Assembly: GCF_031202265.1 (NCBI RefSeq)
Contig: NZ_CP100604.1
Span: 6,988,501 to 7,052,500, forward strand
DNA from: Bradyrhizobium sp. Ash2021
GTDB taxonomy: Bacteria > Pseudomonadota > Alphaproteobacteria > Rhizobiales > Xanthobacteraceae
Reading direction: 5' to 3'
Length of the DNA: 64,000 nt
The position numbers were made by a program, and so were the translations under genes. Shown piece by piece: positions 53,850-61,988 of this stretch. The notes below the pieces were generated by a model. It saw only the letters and a list, made by a program, of their open reading frames with translations, searched no databases and had not been told where the DNA came from. How positions within the stretch are numbered: the first letter of the stretch is position 1; every line of letters begins with the position of its first letter.

Positions 53850-54240
53850 TGATATCGCGAAAGTCCAATTACGATTCCCTGCCGCGTGCTCAGTGCGACG
53901 TCACCATCTTCCAGGTAATTGATCATGTCGGTAAGCCGCAAGAGCGGTCGCGTCCGACCCGAGATACATCTCGCCTCGGCTATACCCAACCGCAAGCGAC
54001 GACCCTTTGCGCGCCCCGATGATCAGGTCGTCGTAACCTTCAAACAGGAACGCGAGTGCAAACGCTCCTTCCAGAGGCGGCAACGCAGCCCGCACCGCGT
54101 CGACTGGCTTGCATCCTTTCTTCAGCTGTCGGTTTGTGAGATGAGCGATCACTTGCTTCCGCATCCAGGTCGGCCAATGCCCGGCGCTTGCGACGGCAGC
54201 CGCTGTTTCCGCGTCGAACAGGCGGCGGCATTCCATGGAG
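53850..54240 (-). pseudogene. glmS: decayed fragment of glmS (glutaminase domain part)
   Basis: Pieces of glucosamine-fructose-6-phosphate aminotransferase are readable in three frames: ALADLDAE, then VIAHLT, VDAVRAALPPLEGAFALAFL and GARKGSSLAVGY with GEMYLGSDATALA, then INYLEDGDVALSTRQG. These follow the order of residues about 125-240 of GlmS, but frames change at least twice and both ends of the enzyme (N-terminal Cys and isomerase domain) are absent. It is a non-functional relic. The full-length gene must be elsewhere, since GlmS is essential for wall synthesis. Confidence 0.85.
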
Positions 54241-54260
54241 CCCGCCCGCCCCTTTTGCAC

Positions 54261-54941
54261 TCAGTCCGACCAGGACGGCAGAGGCGGCCTGTCCTCAGGA
54301 GGACCCGCGCGATCGCTGCGTGAAATCGCGAACGTCGCGAGCTCTGTCCGGTTGCTGATTTCGAGCTTCTGAAAGATGTGGTGCAGATGCACCTTGATGG
54401 TGCCGTCGGTAATATTCAGCCGTCGCCCAATTTCCTTGTTCGACAACCCTTCGGACACCAAACGCATGATCTGGCGCTCGCGCTCCGTCAGCGTTGTGAG
54501 CGCCTTCTCCCTGATCGCATTTTGCTCCGGAGACACAGCCTGCACGGATGAAGGCAGCGGCAACAGCAGCTGGCCTTCGACAACCTGGTGCAAGGACTGC
54601 ACCAGAACCTCGGCCGTGACGTCCTTCGGAATGATGCTGTAGCCGTCGGCCGCCGCTGCCAGGACCAGTTCGCTCTCTTCATCAGATGCGGTGAAAAAGA
54701 CCAGGCGCGTGGAAAGACCTTCGGAATTGACGATGGCGAGAATTTCCAGCCAGCTCACGCCGGACATTGAGGCGTCGAGAATGGCGATGTCAGGTGTTAA
54801 ATTCCGAAGCGCTTCGATGCAGCTCGCACCATCGCCGCAACACGCAACAACATTGAAGCCCCGGTGCGCGTCGAGCAGGTGGCTCAAACCGTGCAGAACC
54901 ACGGGATGGCGGTCTGCGATCACGACGCTGGTACAACGCAT
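54261..54941 (-). CDS. NarL/FixJ-type response regulator
   Basis: About 226 residues from the ATG at 54941. The receiver domain has VVIADRHPVVLHGL at its start, the phospho-acceptor Asp in IAILDASMSG and the Lys in SIIPKDVTAE, so it should be phosphorylatable. The C-terminal LuxR helix-turn-helix is TLTERERQIMRLVSEGLSNK and IGRRLNITDGTIKVHLHHI. No histidine kinase gene is nearby. The 660 bases upstream to the next regulator contain no gene and probably its promoter. Confidence 0.88.
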   Translation of the reverse strand: MRCTSVVIADRHPVVLHGLSHLLDAHRGFNVVACCGDGASCIEALRNLTPDIAILDASMSGVSWLEILAIVNSEGLSTRLVFFTASDEESELVLAAAADGYSIIPKDVTAEVLVQSLHQVVEGQLLLPLPSSVQAVSPEQNAIREKALTTLTERERQIMRLVSEGLSNKEIGRRLNITDGTIKVHLHHIFQKLEISNRTELATFAISRSDRAGPPEDRPPLPSWSD

Positions 54942-55602
54942 TGCGCGGTCCTCAGCCTGTCGCCCCAATAACCTAAACCCTTCACGCCCTACTTGTTTCC
55001 ACTTTAGCCTAAACGAGATCATAACAAATTTTCAAGAATCCGACACGTGTGGAATTCCGCAGCGCAAAAACGAGGTTAACGGGAATTTGGGTCTGTCCGC
55101 TTGCCTGCGCTCGTCCAGAGAAAAGCTACCGGCAAAACTCCCAACGGATATCCGTAGAACTGCGGATTGGTTTAGGCGCGACGGAGTGCCGCTGCCTGTG
55201 CAGATCTGTTCTAGGCGCTTCCCAATTTGGGTGCCTCAGCAGAACATTTTCACAACGTTTGATAAACGTCGCACTCCTCACTCGCGCAGAGAATGTCGTT
55301 GACCTGAACAAATGTCACCTACCGGACTAGGATTCCGCGGTACGTTGTTGCCTCTCGGACGTCGACAGCCGTTTGTTATTATGAACGACATTCATCCGGA
55401 CACACGCGAGCACCTATAACGAATGGTATATAGGGATATCGTGAATTCGAATCTAACATTCATAAAGGGTTAACGATACGGAGCCCTCGAAATCTGCCAA
55501 CGAAAAATCCTGTGAACGAAAAATATCCTGTGAACGAAGGAGCGCCGACCGAAGAAACCAAATGGTCAAAACCAAATGTAGCGTAAGGGCTGGGAGAGTA
55601 AA
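54942..55602. promoter_or_regulatory. long AT-richer region between two divergent regulator genes
   Basis: About 660 bases between the starts of the divergent LuxR-type genes, clearly more AT-rich than surroundings towards 55300-55600. A short direct repeat AAAAATCCTGTGAACGAA / AAATATCCTGTGAACGAA (about 55502-55539) lies 65-100 bases before the right-hand gene and could bind a regulator. No coding frame is supported. Confidence 0.45.
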
Positions 55603-56484
55603 ATGTACAGACAACATTCATTTGCAACGATACTCATTGGAAGAAGCGTCTTAATCAGAGAAGGAATTGCGAAAATTCTCCGGGCGGCAAATCTTCGCAT
55701 CGCCGCCTCGGTATCATGCGGTGACGATCTGGCGCCGAATAAACTCCAACCGCACCAACTGCTGTTTCTCATTGTCCATACCGGCGATGATTTCGGCGTC
55801 GTCCTTGAACAAATCGAACTCTTGCGGGACAGCCATCCGAAAGGACGCATTGCGATCGTGGCCGATCACCATCGGCTGGACGACCTGGTTTCCGCATTTC
55901 GAGCAGGCGCGAACGGCTATTTCGTCGACGTCATGACGTGCGATTTGTTCATCAAGTCCGTTGAACTGGTGGCAATGGGCGAGACGATCTTTCCGCCGGC
56001 ATTTTTGTCATTCGCTCTCGATCCCGAAAACGATCGCGTCGGCAAGGCGGTGCTGCGCGACGAAAACGCACAGGCGATGCTGTTCAGGACAAAGGACAGG
56101 ATCGCGCCGCAGCTTTCCCCGCGGGAGCAATCAATTCTGCAATGCCTGATCGAAGGCGACTCCAACAAATGCATAGCCCGAAAGATCGATATCGCCGAGG
56201 CGACGGTGAAGGTTCACGTCAAGGCGATCCTGCGCAAGATCCGGGTCCAGAACCGGACCCAGGCGGCGATCTGGGGGATGAACAATGCGACCCTGGCAAA
56301 ATCGCAAAACGGCTGCGCGCTGCCCTCAACCGTCGATATGAGCCCACGGCTTCCAAAGCCCATCGAGGTGATCTCCGAGATCAAGCAAATCGCGGCTCCG
56401 GATTCACTAAAGGTGGTTAATCACGTTGGGGTGCCTCGCATTGACGGCCTGACCCGCAAGGGCATCAACCGAAGAGCCCTCTGA
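55603..56484 (+). CDS. LuxR-type regulator with degenerate receiver domain
   Basis: 293 residues. The C-terminal HTH is intact (LSPREQSILQCLIEGDSNKC, ATVKVHVKAILRKIRVQNRT). The N-terminal receiver-like domain lacks the usual signals: the acidic pair is replaced (ILIGRSVLIREG), the phospho-acceptor strand reads LLFLIVHTGDD with no Asp at the usual site, and the late Lys region is GYFVDVMT. It probably works without phosphorylation. A further 70 residues after the HTH are polar and of unknown role. Divergent from the other regulator. Confidence 0.82.
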   Translation: MYRQHSFATILIGRSVLIREGIAKILRAANLRIAASVSCGDDLAPNKLQPHQLLFLIVHTGDDFGVVLEQIELLRDSHPKGRIAIVADHHRLDDLVSAFRAGANGYFVDVMTCDLFIKSVELVAMGETIFPPAFLSFALDPENDRVGKAVLRDENAQAMLFRTKDRIAPQLSPREQSILQCLIEGDSNKCIARKIDIAEATVKVHVKAILRKIRVQNRTQAAIWGMNNATLAKSQNGCALPSTVDMSPRLPKPIEVISEIKQIAAPDSLKVVNHVGVPRIDGLTRKGINRRAL

Positions 56485-56891
56485 ACAGCACGGCTCGACA
56501 GGCAGGCGACTTCGACGCGCCGGCGGCGGCGATTTGAAGGCGACCACGCCGCTGCTGTTAACGATAGCCGGATTGCTGTGGGCTCTACCCGCGCTCTTGC
56601 CGGGCACACCGGCAACGCAAGGCTATGGGGCGTCGGCAACGCCGGGCGCCGCCGCGACTTAAATCCGCTACTTCAGCCGATGACTGACACAGCATTAGGG
56701 ATGTCATTCACGCGACCGACGGGCCCAGGCCGTCAGATGCAACAGGGATTGATGCAACCTGGCTGATTGCGCACACCGTCATTTGACGGTCATCGCCATC
56801 CTGGCCGCGTTCACGCGCGGTCCACGCGACGCAAGTTAGATCCGACAGATTGGAACGAGACGGCGCGGATCGCAGAAGTGCGCCGACCGGA
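56485..56891. other. non-coding region
   Basis: About 400 bases between convergent genes. Open frames at 56578-56766 and 56836-57030 lack ribosome sites and family resemblance. Nothing else was recognised. Confidence 0.4.
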
Positions 56892-57407
56892 TCACGGTCG
56901 CAGGTAACTCCAGCCTCGCTCCTGCAGCTCCATGAGCCGGACCACTCCGGATTTGGTGACCTTTGCCTGCGAGATGAGCGGGATCTCCTTGTCCTCGGCT
57001 CTTGTCATGTTCTCGCGGGTGTTCCCGCATGCCGAGAAGCTGAGCTCGGGCATGGTTTCGCTCATGGACCTGATGCGCGCTTTGACGGGAGAGGTGTCTT
57101 CGCGCAGCATATGCAGTCCGGGGCCAAAGGCGACCACTTCGATTTCAACCTTCTGGCCGATCTCGTTGTAGTGCTGCACGGTATTGCTCACATTATTGAG
57201 AGCGAGATTCATGGTCGCGGGGTCATTGACGTCAACCTGTATGGCGAGCCGATGCGGCTGCGCTCGGTGAGCGCCGGCGGTCATCCTGGCGTTTGCATTG
57301 ATTTTGCCGAGAGTACCGGTTTGCGCAGAACCGCTGGTTTGAGTGCTCAGCATCAAGGTGAGCCCAACAGCGGCCACGCCGGTGAATACGGCGAATGATC
57401 TGTTCAT
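56892..57407 (-). CDS. exported DsrE-like protein
   Basis: About 171 residues from the ATG at 57407 (frame open to 57443). A signal peptide covers about residues 1-28 (FAVFTGVAAVGLTLMLST, then GSAQ). The rest shows the DsrE/DsrF-like pattern: HRLAIQVDVNDPATMNLALN, NVSNTVQHYNEIGQKVEIEV, VAFGPGLHMLREDTSPV and a Cys in LSFSACGNTRENM. DsrE-fold proteins relay sulfur or serve unknown roles; the exported kind is uncharacterised. Likely monocistronic. Confidence 0.7.
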   Translation of the reverse strand: MNRSFAVFTGVAAVGLTLMLSTQTSGSAQTGTLGKINANARMTAGAHRAQPHRLAIQVDVNDPATMNLALNNVSNTVQHYNEIGQKVEIEVVAFGPGLHMLREDTSPVKARIRSMSETMPELSFSACGNTRENMTRAEDKEIPLISQAKVTKSGVVRLMELQERGWSYLRP

Positions 57408-57712
57408 GTTGTTTCCTTGAGTGTGCAGGGAATTCCGACTCAAGTCTGCGCCACAAGGTAGTCACGCGCGAATATGCGGGTCAAGAATCGTTCAACAAAT
57501 GCGGGCGCGATCTACTTAATTGCCGGTATTCGTGCGGCTACCTCATTGGGACTACCTCTACTGCGACCGACATAGGAGTAGCGGTTCCAATTCTCCGGCA
57601 TCCAGGCGCCAAGCACGATGCTCTCCTGCCGCTCTTGCATGAGTCGTACAAGATCGCGGCGCTCTCGCGTTGACGACGTGAAGCGCGCGGGTTTGCCGGA
57701 TGAACGCCGGCT
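57408..57712. other. intergenic region with one weak short ORF
   Basis: About 300 bases upstream of the DsrE-like gene and downstream of the HlyD-type gene. The frame at 57512-57640 on the minus strand is the only candidate product. Confidence 0.35.
57512..57640 (-). CDS. possible 42-residue peptide
   Basis: MQERQESIVLGAWMPENWNR followed by YSYVGRSRGSPNEV and a stop. Its amino acid composition looks protein-like (Trp-Met-Pro-Glu-Asn-Trp), and the frame continues upstream without a start, so it may be a remnant of a longer gene. No ribosome site was found. Confidence 0.2.
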   Translation of the reverse strand: MQERQESIVLGAWMPENWNRYSYVGRSRGSPNEVAARIPAIK

Positions 57713-59140
57713 TCATCGCTCTCGCAGCGACTCCTGCTTGTATCTCGCCAGCGGCGAGAGAAGGTAGCTGATGATCCTGCGCGTGCCGGTCTTGATCTCG
57801 ACCGTCACCGCCATGCCGGGACCGAGGTTGACGCGCTTGTCCTCCACCTGCATGTGCGTGCGGTCGAGTGAAATGCGCGCCGCATATTCCAGCTCCTGAC
57901 CTTTCGGCTCACTGCTGCTCTGCGCTGCGCCCGGCGTCCGGTCATTCGACCCGCCCTGTGGCCGATCGCGCGTAATGGCGTCCGTCGACACGCTGAGCAC
58001 GTCTCCATGAAGGAGCCCGTAGCGCGTGAAGTTGAACGTGTCGACCTTGATCTCCGTCGTCTGTCCCGGATGGACGAATCCGATATCGCGGTTGGAGAGC
58101 ATGGCCTCGATCTCGAGATGGCTGTCGCTCGGAACCACCACGGCGAGCGCCTGAGCAGGCGTCACCACGCCTCCCACCGTATGAACGGCGAGCTGTTGCA
58201 CGACGCCATCGACCGGCGCGGTCAAATGCTGGAGCTTCGTGCGGCGCTCCGCCTTGATCACGTCCTGTGCAGCACTCGCAACCTTCTGCTCGGCTTTCGC
58301 GAGTGCGTCAAAGGTCGTGCGCCGATACTCCGCGGCGGTCCTTTCCCTCGTTTCCTTTAGCAAAGCGATGGCCGCATCGGCTTCGCGCAGCCGGCTCTGC
58401 TGCACGACGAGATCCTGCTGAAGGCCGACCAGATCCTGATACTCGGTGAGATAGGTGACCTTCGAAACCAGTGCCTTTTCGAGGAGACTCTTGCGAATGT
58501 CGACCCGCTCCTGCAGCACCGGTATCGTCGCCTGCAGCTTCGCGACGCTCGCCGACGTGGTCGCCCGTTCCGCCTCCTTCTGGCCTTGCTGGCGCTCGAT
58601 CTCGGAGAGCTTGGCGTTCTGCTCGGCCCGCTGGCTGATAAGGAACTGACGATGCATCTCGATTTCGGCAGCGCTCGCGCTCTGCGGCGGCCGGAAGGCG
58701 GCAAGCGGATCCTCAGCGAGCGCCGCGCGCAGCCGCGCGACGTCGAGTTCGGCCGCAACCATATCGCTCCTCTGGCGCTCCTGGTCGGCATCCGTCATCG
58801 TCGGGTCGAGCTCGATCAGGACGTCGCCGGCCTTGACGCTCTGTCCGTCGCGTACGTGGATGGCGCGGACAACGCCTGTCTCGAATGGCTGGATCAGCTT
58901 GGTGCGTCCGCCCGGCACGATCTTGCCCGTCGCGGTAGCGACGATGTCGACGCTGCCGAATGACGCCCACAGCAGCGCAACGCAGAAGACCGCGATGATG
59001 CTCGCCCCGATCGCGCGCCCGATCGGCGACGGCGGCGATTCAGTGATTTCGAGCGCCGCCGGCAGGAACGCAATTTCCTGCTCGCGACGGCGAACTTCGG
59101 CTCTCGGAAATGGAACGATGTTTCGGCTAGCGGACGTCAT
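57713..59140 (-). CDS. type I secretion HlyD-family membrane fusion protein
   Basis: 475 residues. One N-terminal membrane segment at about residues 40-62 is followed by the lipoyl half-motif ATGKIVPGGRTKLIQPFETG, a long coiled coil (about residues 120-300, rich in Glu, Arg and Ala), the second lipoyl half and a beta-barrel domain; the C-terminal MAVTVEIKTGTRRIISYLLS block is diagnostic of the HlyD/PrtE subgroup. It bridges the inner-membrane ABC exporter to an outer-membrane TolC-type channel. Its ATG overlaps the end of the exporter gene by 14 bases, so the two are coupled. No TolC gene is in the window. Confidence 0.92.
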   Translation of the reverse strand: MTSASRNIVPFPRAEVRRREQEIAFLPAALEITESPPSPIGRAIGASIIAVFCVALLWASFGSVDIVATATGKIVPGGRTKLIQPFETGVVRAIHVRDGQSVKAGDVLIELDPTMTDADQERQRSDMVAAELDVARLRAALAEDPLAAFRPPQSASAAEIEMHRQFLISQRAEQNAKLSEIERQQGQKEAERATTSASVAKLQATIPVLQERVDIRKSLLEKALVSKVTYLTEYQDLVGLQQDLVVQQSRLREADAAIALLKETRERTAAEYRRTTFDALAKAEQKVASAAQDVIKAERRTKLQHLTAPVDGVVQQLAVHTVGGVVTPAQALAVVVPSDSHLEIEAMLSNRDIGFVHPGQTTEIKVDTFNFTRYGLLHGDVLSVSTDAITRDRPQGGSNDRTPGAAQSSSEPKGQELEYAARISLDRTHMQVEDKRVNLGPGMAVTVEIKTGTRRIISYLLSPLARYKQESLRER

Positions 59141-61838
59141 GGATGCCAGCCTGCAGATAGTGAAGGTTTGCGTAACGCCCGTTCGAGCGGATCAGCTCAT
59201 CGTGGGTACCGTCCTCGACGATGCGGCCATGCTCGATCGTGATGATCCGGTTCGCGTGGCGCACGGTCGAGAGCCGGTGTGCGATGACGAAGACGGTCCG
59301 GCCGGCGGAAATTCGTTTCATGTTTTGCTGGATGGCGCGCTCGCTTTCGTAGTCCAGTGCGCTGGTCGCCTCGTCGAGGATGAGGATGCGCGGATCGGTA
59401 ATGAGCGCGCGGGCGATCGCGACTCGCTGGCGCTGCCCGCCGGAAAGACTGCTGCCGCGTTCGCCCACGATCGTGTCATAGGCCTCAGGCAGCTCCAGGA
59501 TGAAATCGTGAGCACCGGCGAGCGATGCCGCCGCGATGACACGCTCCATGGGCATCGCCGGATCGGCGAGCGCGATGTTCTCACGAATGGAGCGGTTGAA
59601 GAGCACGTTTTCCTGCAAGACGACGCCGATCTGGCGCCGAAGCCAGGCGAGGTCGACCATCGCCAGGTCGACGCCGTCGACCAGCACGCGTCCGCTCTCC
59701 GGCACGTAGAGACGCTGTATCAATTTGGCGATGGTACTCTTGCCCGAACCCGAGGAGCCCACGATGCCGATGATCTGACCCGACTCGACGCTGAACGATA
59801 CGTCGTGCAGCACCTCCGGACCATCGATGCGGTAGCGGAAAGTCGCATGCTCGAATGTGACCTGCCCGCGGATCGGCGGCAGCGCGGCGCGGCCGGGATT
59901 GAAGCTTGGTTCGGGAATGGTGTTGAGGATGTCGCCAAGACGATCGATCGACAGACGGGCCTGATGGAAATCCTGCCACATCTGCGCGAGCCGCAGCACC
60001 GGCATGCTCACGCGCGCGGCCAGCATGTTGAACGCGACGAGCTCGCCGACGCTCAGTTCGCCGCCGATCACGAGCCTGGCGCCGAAGTAAAGGGTCGCGG
60101 CGACGACCAGCTTGTTGATCATCTGGACCGCTTGGCTCGCCGTATTGTTCAGGCTGAGCACACGGAAACTTGCCGCCACATAGCCCGCGAGCTGCTCCTC
60201 CCAGCGGATCTGCATTTGCGGCTCGACCGCCATGGCCTTCAGTGTCTCGACGCCGGTGACGCTCTCAACCAGGAAGGCCTGATTCTCGGAGCCGCGATTG
60301 AACTTCTCGTCGAGGCGCCGGCGAAACAGCGGCGCAGCTCCCGCAGAGATGCCGATATAGAATGGGAATGACGCCAGAACGATCAACGTCAACGTCGTCG
60401 AATAATAGAACATCACCACAAGGAATACGACGGTGAACAGGAGATCGATCACGAGCGTAAGCGCCGAGCTCGTCAGAAACTGGCGGATATTTTCCAGCTC
60501 GCGGACACGTGCGACCGAATCGCCGACGCGACGGGTCTGGAAATATGCGATCGGCAATGCCATCAGGTGACGAAACAGCCGGGCACCGAGCTCAACGTCG
60601 ATGCGGTTCGTCGTGTGCGCGAACAGATAGACCCGCAGCGTGCCGAGAATGGCCTCGAAGACGGTCAGCGCGACAAGGCCCGTGACCAGAACGTCGAGCG
60701 TGCTCATGCTTCGATGCACGAGCACCTTGTCGATGACCACCTGGAAGAACAGCGGCGAGATGACGGCAAAGACCTGAAGGAAGAACGACGCCAGCAGCAC
60801 CTCGCCCAGAAGACCGCGGTATTTGCGGACTGCGCCAAGGAACCAGCCGATGTCGAACCGCCGTGAGAGATCCGTCAGCGCCGCGCGCCGGGTCATCAGG
60901 ATGATGTCGCCGTCCCAGATGGCCTCGAGTTCGGCCTGCGTCATTGCTTCGGGTCGGGGAGACAATGGGCGCTGGACAAGGAGATTGTCGTCGATGACCT
61001 TGCCGAGGATCAGAAATCCGCCGTCCCGCAGCACGGCGATCCCCGGCAGCGGAGTGACCGAAAGCCGGTTCCAGCTCGTCCTCTGTACCCGAGCCTTGAG
61101 CGCGAAATCCTTGGCACAGCGCAGGATTTCGGTAACGCCTACTCGCGCCGCACCCACCCGGTGCCTGATCTGGTCCGGGTCCGCCGCGATGCCGTGGCAA
61201 CGCAGCAAGATCGCCAGGGCCAGAAGCCCGGATTCATCGCCGCTGCCAGATTCGGGGCTCGCCTCGGATTCGATGCTCGCCGCCGGGGCGGCACTATCGC
61301 GGTGATCGGCAAAACGCGCACGCACGGTATCCCTGGCACGCATCAAGACATCGCAGCCGCGCCGCACCAGGCCATGTCCGCTGATGCCGGAAAGTGCCTG
61401 AAGCACCCGTCCGCTCATGCCGACAAGTGCCTGAAGCGCCGGCCGTACGGGGCTCCGTGATCCGGCCAGGATCAAACGGCCATCCCAGACCGCATCGAAT
61501 TCCGCGCGCGTCATCAGCTTCGGATGCGACGAGGTGGGATAAAGCACAAGCGCCGCCTGATCGTCGACCTTTCCGAGAAGCAGAAATCCGCCATCACGCA
61601 GCGATGCGATTCCGGGTAGCTGGATGCTCGCCAGTCGCTTCCAATGTGTTGTACGCGAACGGACCTTGAGCCCGAGTTCGCGGGCACAGCGAAGCATCGC
61701 GCGGATGCCGATCGTTTCGCCCCCGCAGCGATCGCGGAGCTGGTCGGGCTCGGCGATCACGCCATGAAGGCGCAGGAACAGAGCCAGGGCTCGAAGCCCG
61801 AGATCTGCGGCGTGGGCATTTCCATTCTGGATCGCCAT
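59127..61838 (-). CDS. type I secretion ABC exporter with two tandem C39-like domains
   Basis: 903 residues, about 180 longer than usual. Two similar C39-like domains lie in tandem: residues about 10-140 (LALFLRLHGVIAEPDQLRDR, IQLPGIASLRDGGFLLLGKV, FDAVWDGRLIL) and about 205-325 (LAILLRCHGIAADPDQIRHR, PLPGIAVLRDGGFLILGKV, LEAIWDGDIIL). Neither has the catalytic Cys at the expected place, so they bind rather than cut the substrate, as in HlyB. Six membrane helices follow, then the ATPase: Walker A GSSGSGKST, Q-loop VVLQENVLFNRS, signature SLSGGQRQRVAIARAL, Walker B ILILDEATSALD. It powers export of the repeat protein encoded upstream. Confidence 0.92.
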   Translation of the reverse strand: MAIQNGNAHAADLGLRALALFLRLHGVIAEPDQLRDRCGGETIGIRAMLRCARELGLKVRSRTTHWKRLASIQLPGIASLRDGGFLLLGKVDDQAALVLYPTSSHPKLMTRAEFDAVWDGRLILAGSRSPVRPALQALVGMSGRVLQALSGISGHGLVRRGCDVLMRARDTVRARFADHRDSAAPAASIESEASPESGSGDESGLLALAILLRCHGIAADPDQIRHRVGAARVGVTEILRCAKDFALKARVQRTSWNRLSVTPLPGIAVLRDGGFLILGKVIDDNLLVQRPLSPRPEAMTQAELEAIWDGDIILMTRRAALTDLSRRFDIGWFLGAVRKYRGLLGEVLLASFFLQVFAVISPLFFQVVIDKVLVHRSMSTLDVLVTGLVALTVFEAILGTLRVYLFAHTTNRIDVELGARLFRHLMALPIAYFQTRRVGDSVARVRELENIRQFLTSSALTLVIDLLFTVVFLVVMFYYSTTLTLIVLASFPFYIGISAGAAPLFRRRLDEKFNRGSENQAFLVESVTGVETLKAMAVEPQMQIRWEEQLAGYVAASFRVLSLNNTASQAVQMINKLVVAATLYFGARLVIGGELSVGELVAFNMLAARVSMPVLRLAQMWQDFHQARLSIDRLGDILNTIPEPSFNPGRAALPPIRGQVTFEHATFRYRIDGPEVLHDVSFSVESGQIIGIVGSSGSGKSTIAKLIQRLYVPESGRVLVDGVDLAMVDLAWLRRQIGVVLQENVLFNRSIRENIALADPAMPMERVIAAASLAGAHDFILELPEAYDTIVGERGSSLSGGQRQRVAIARALITDPRILILDEATSALDYESERAIQQNMKRISAGRTVFVIAHRLSTVRHANRIITIEHGRIVEDGTHDELIRSNGRYANLHYLQAGIHDVR

Positions 61839-61988
61839 TTTTTAGCTCATCAACCCTTCGCGGCTACCGGCCGCGTTCGAAGTTCCTTCTCATGCATTCC
61901 CAACGTGATGGTGTCGCACCCTTGCCGAAGCCGCCGAACGCTCCATGCCGTCGATCGACGGCATGGAGCACCTGGGTGCGGAGGCGTA

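Noticed and set aside
53850..54240. Taking the glmS relic as evidence for a nodulation (nodM) island
   Set aside because: No other nod, nif or fix gene is in the window and the fragment is too decayed to tell GlmS from NodM by eye.
58833..60371. 512-codon open frame on the plus strand
   Set aside because: Antisense to the HlyD-type and ABC exporter genes; composition is that of a shadow frame.
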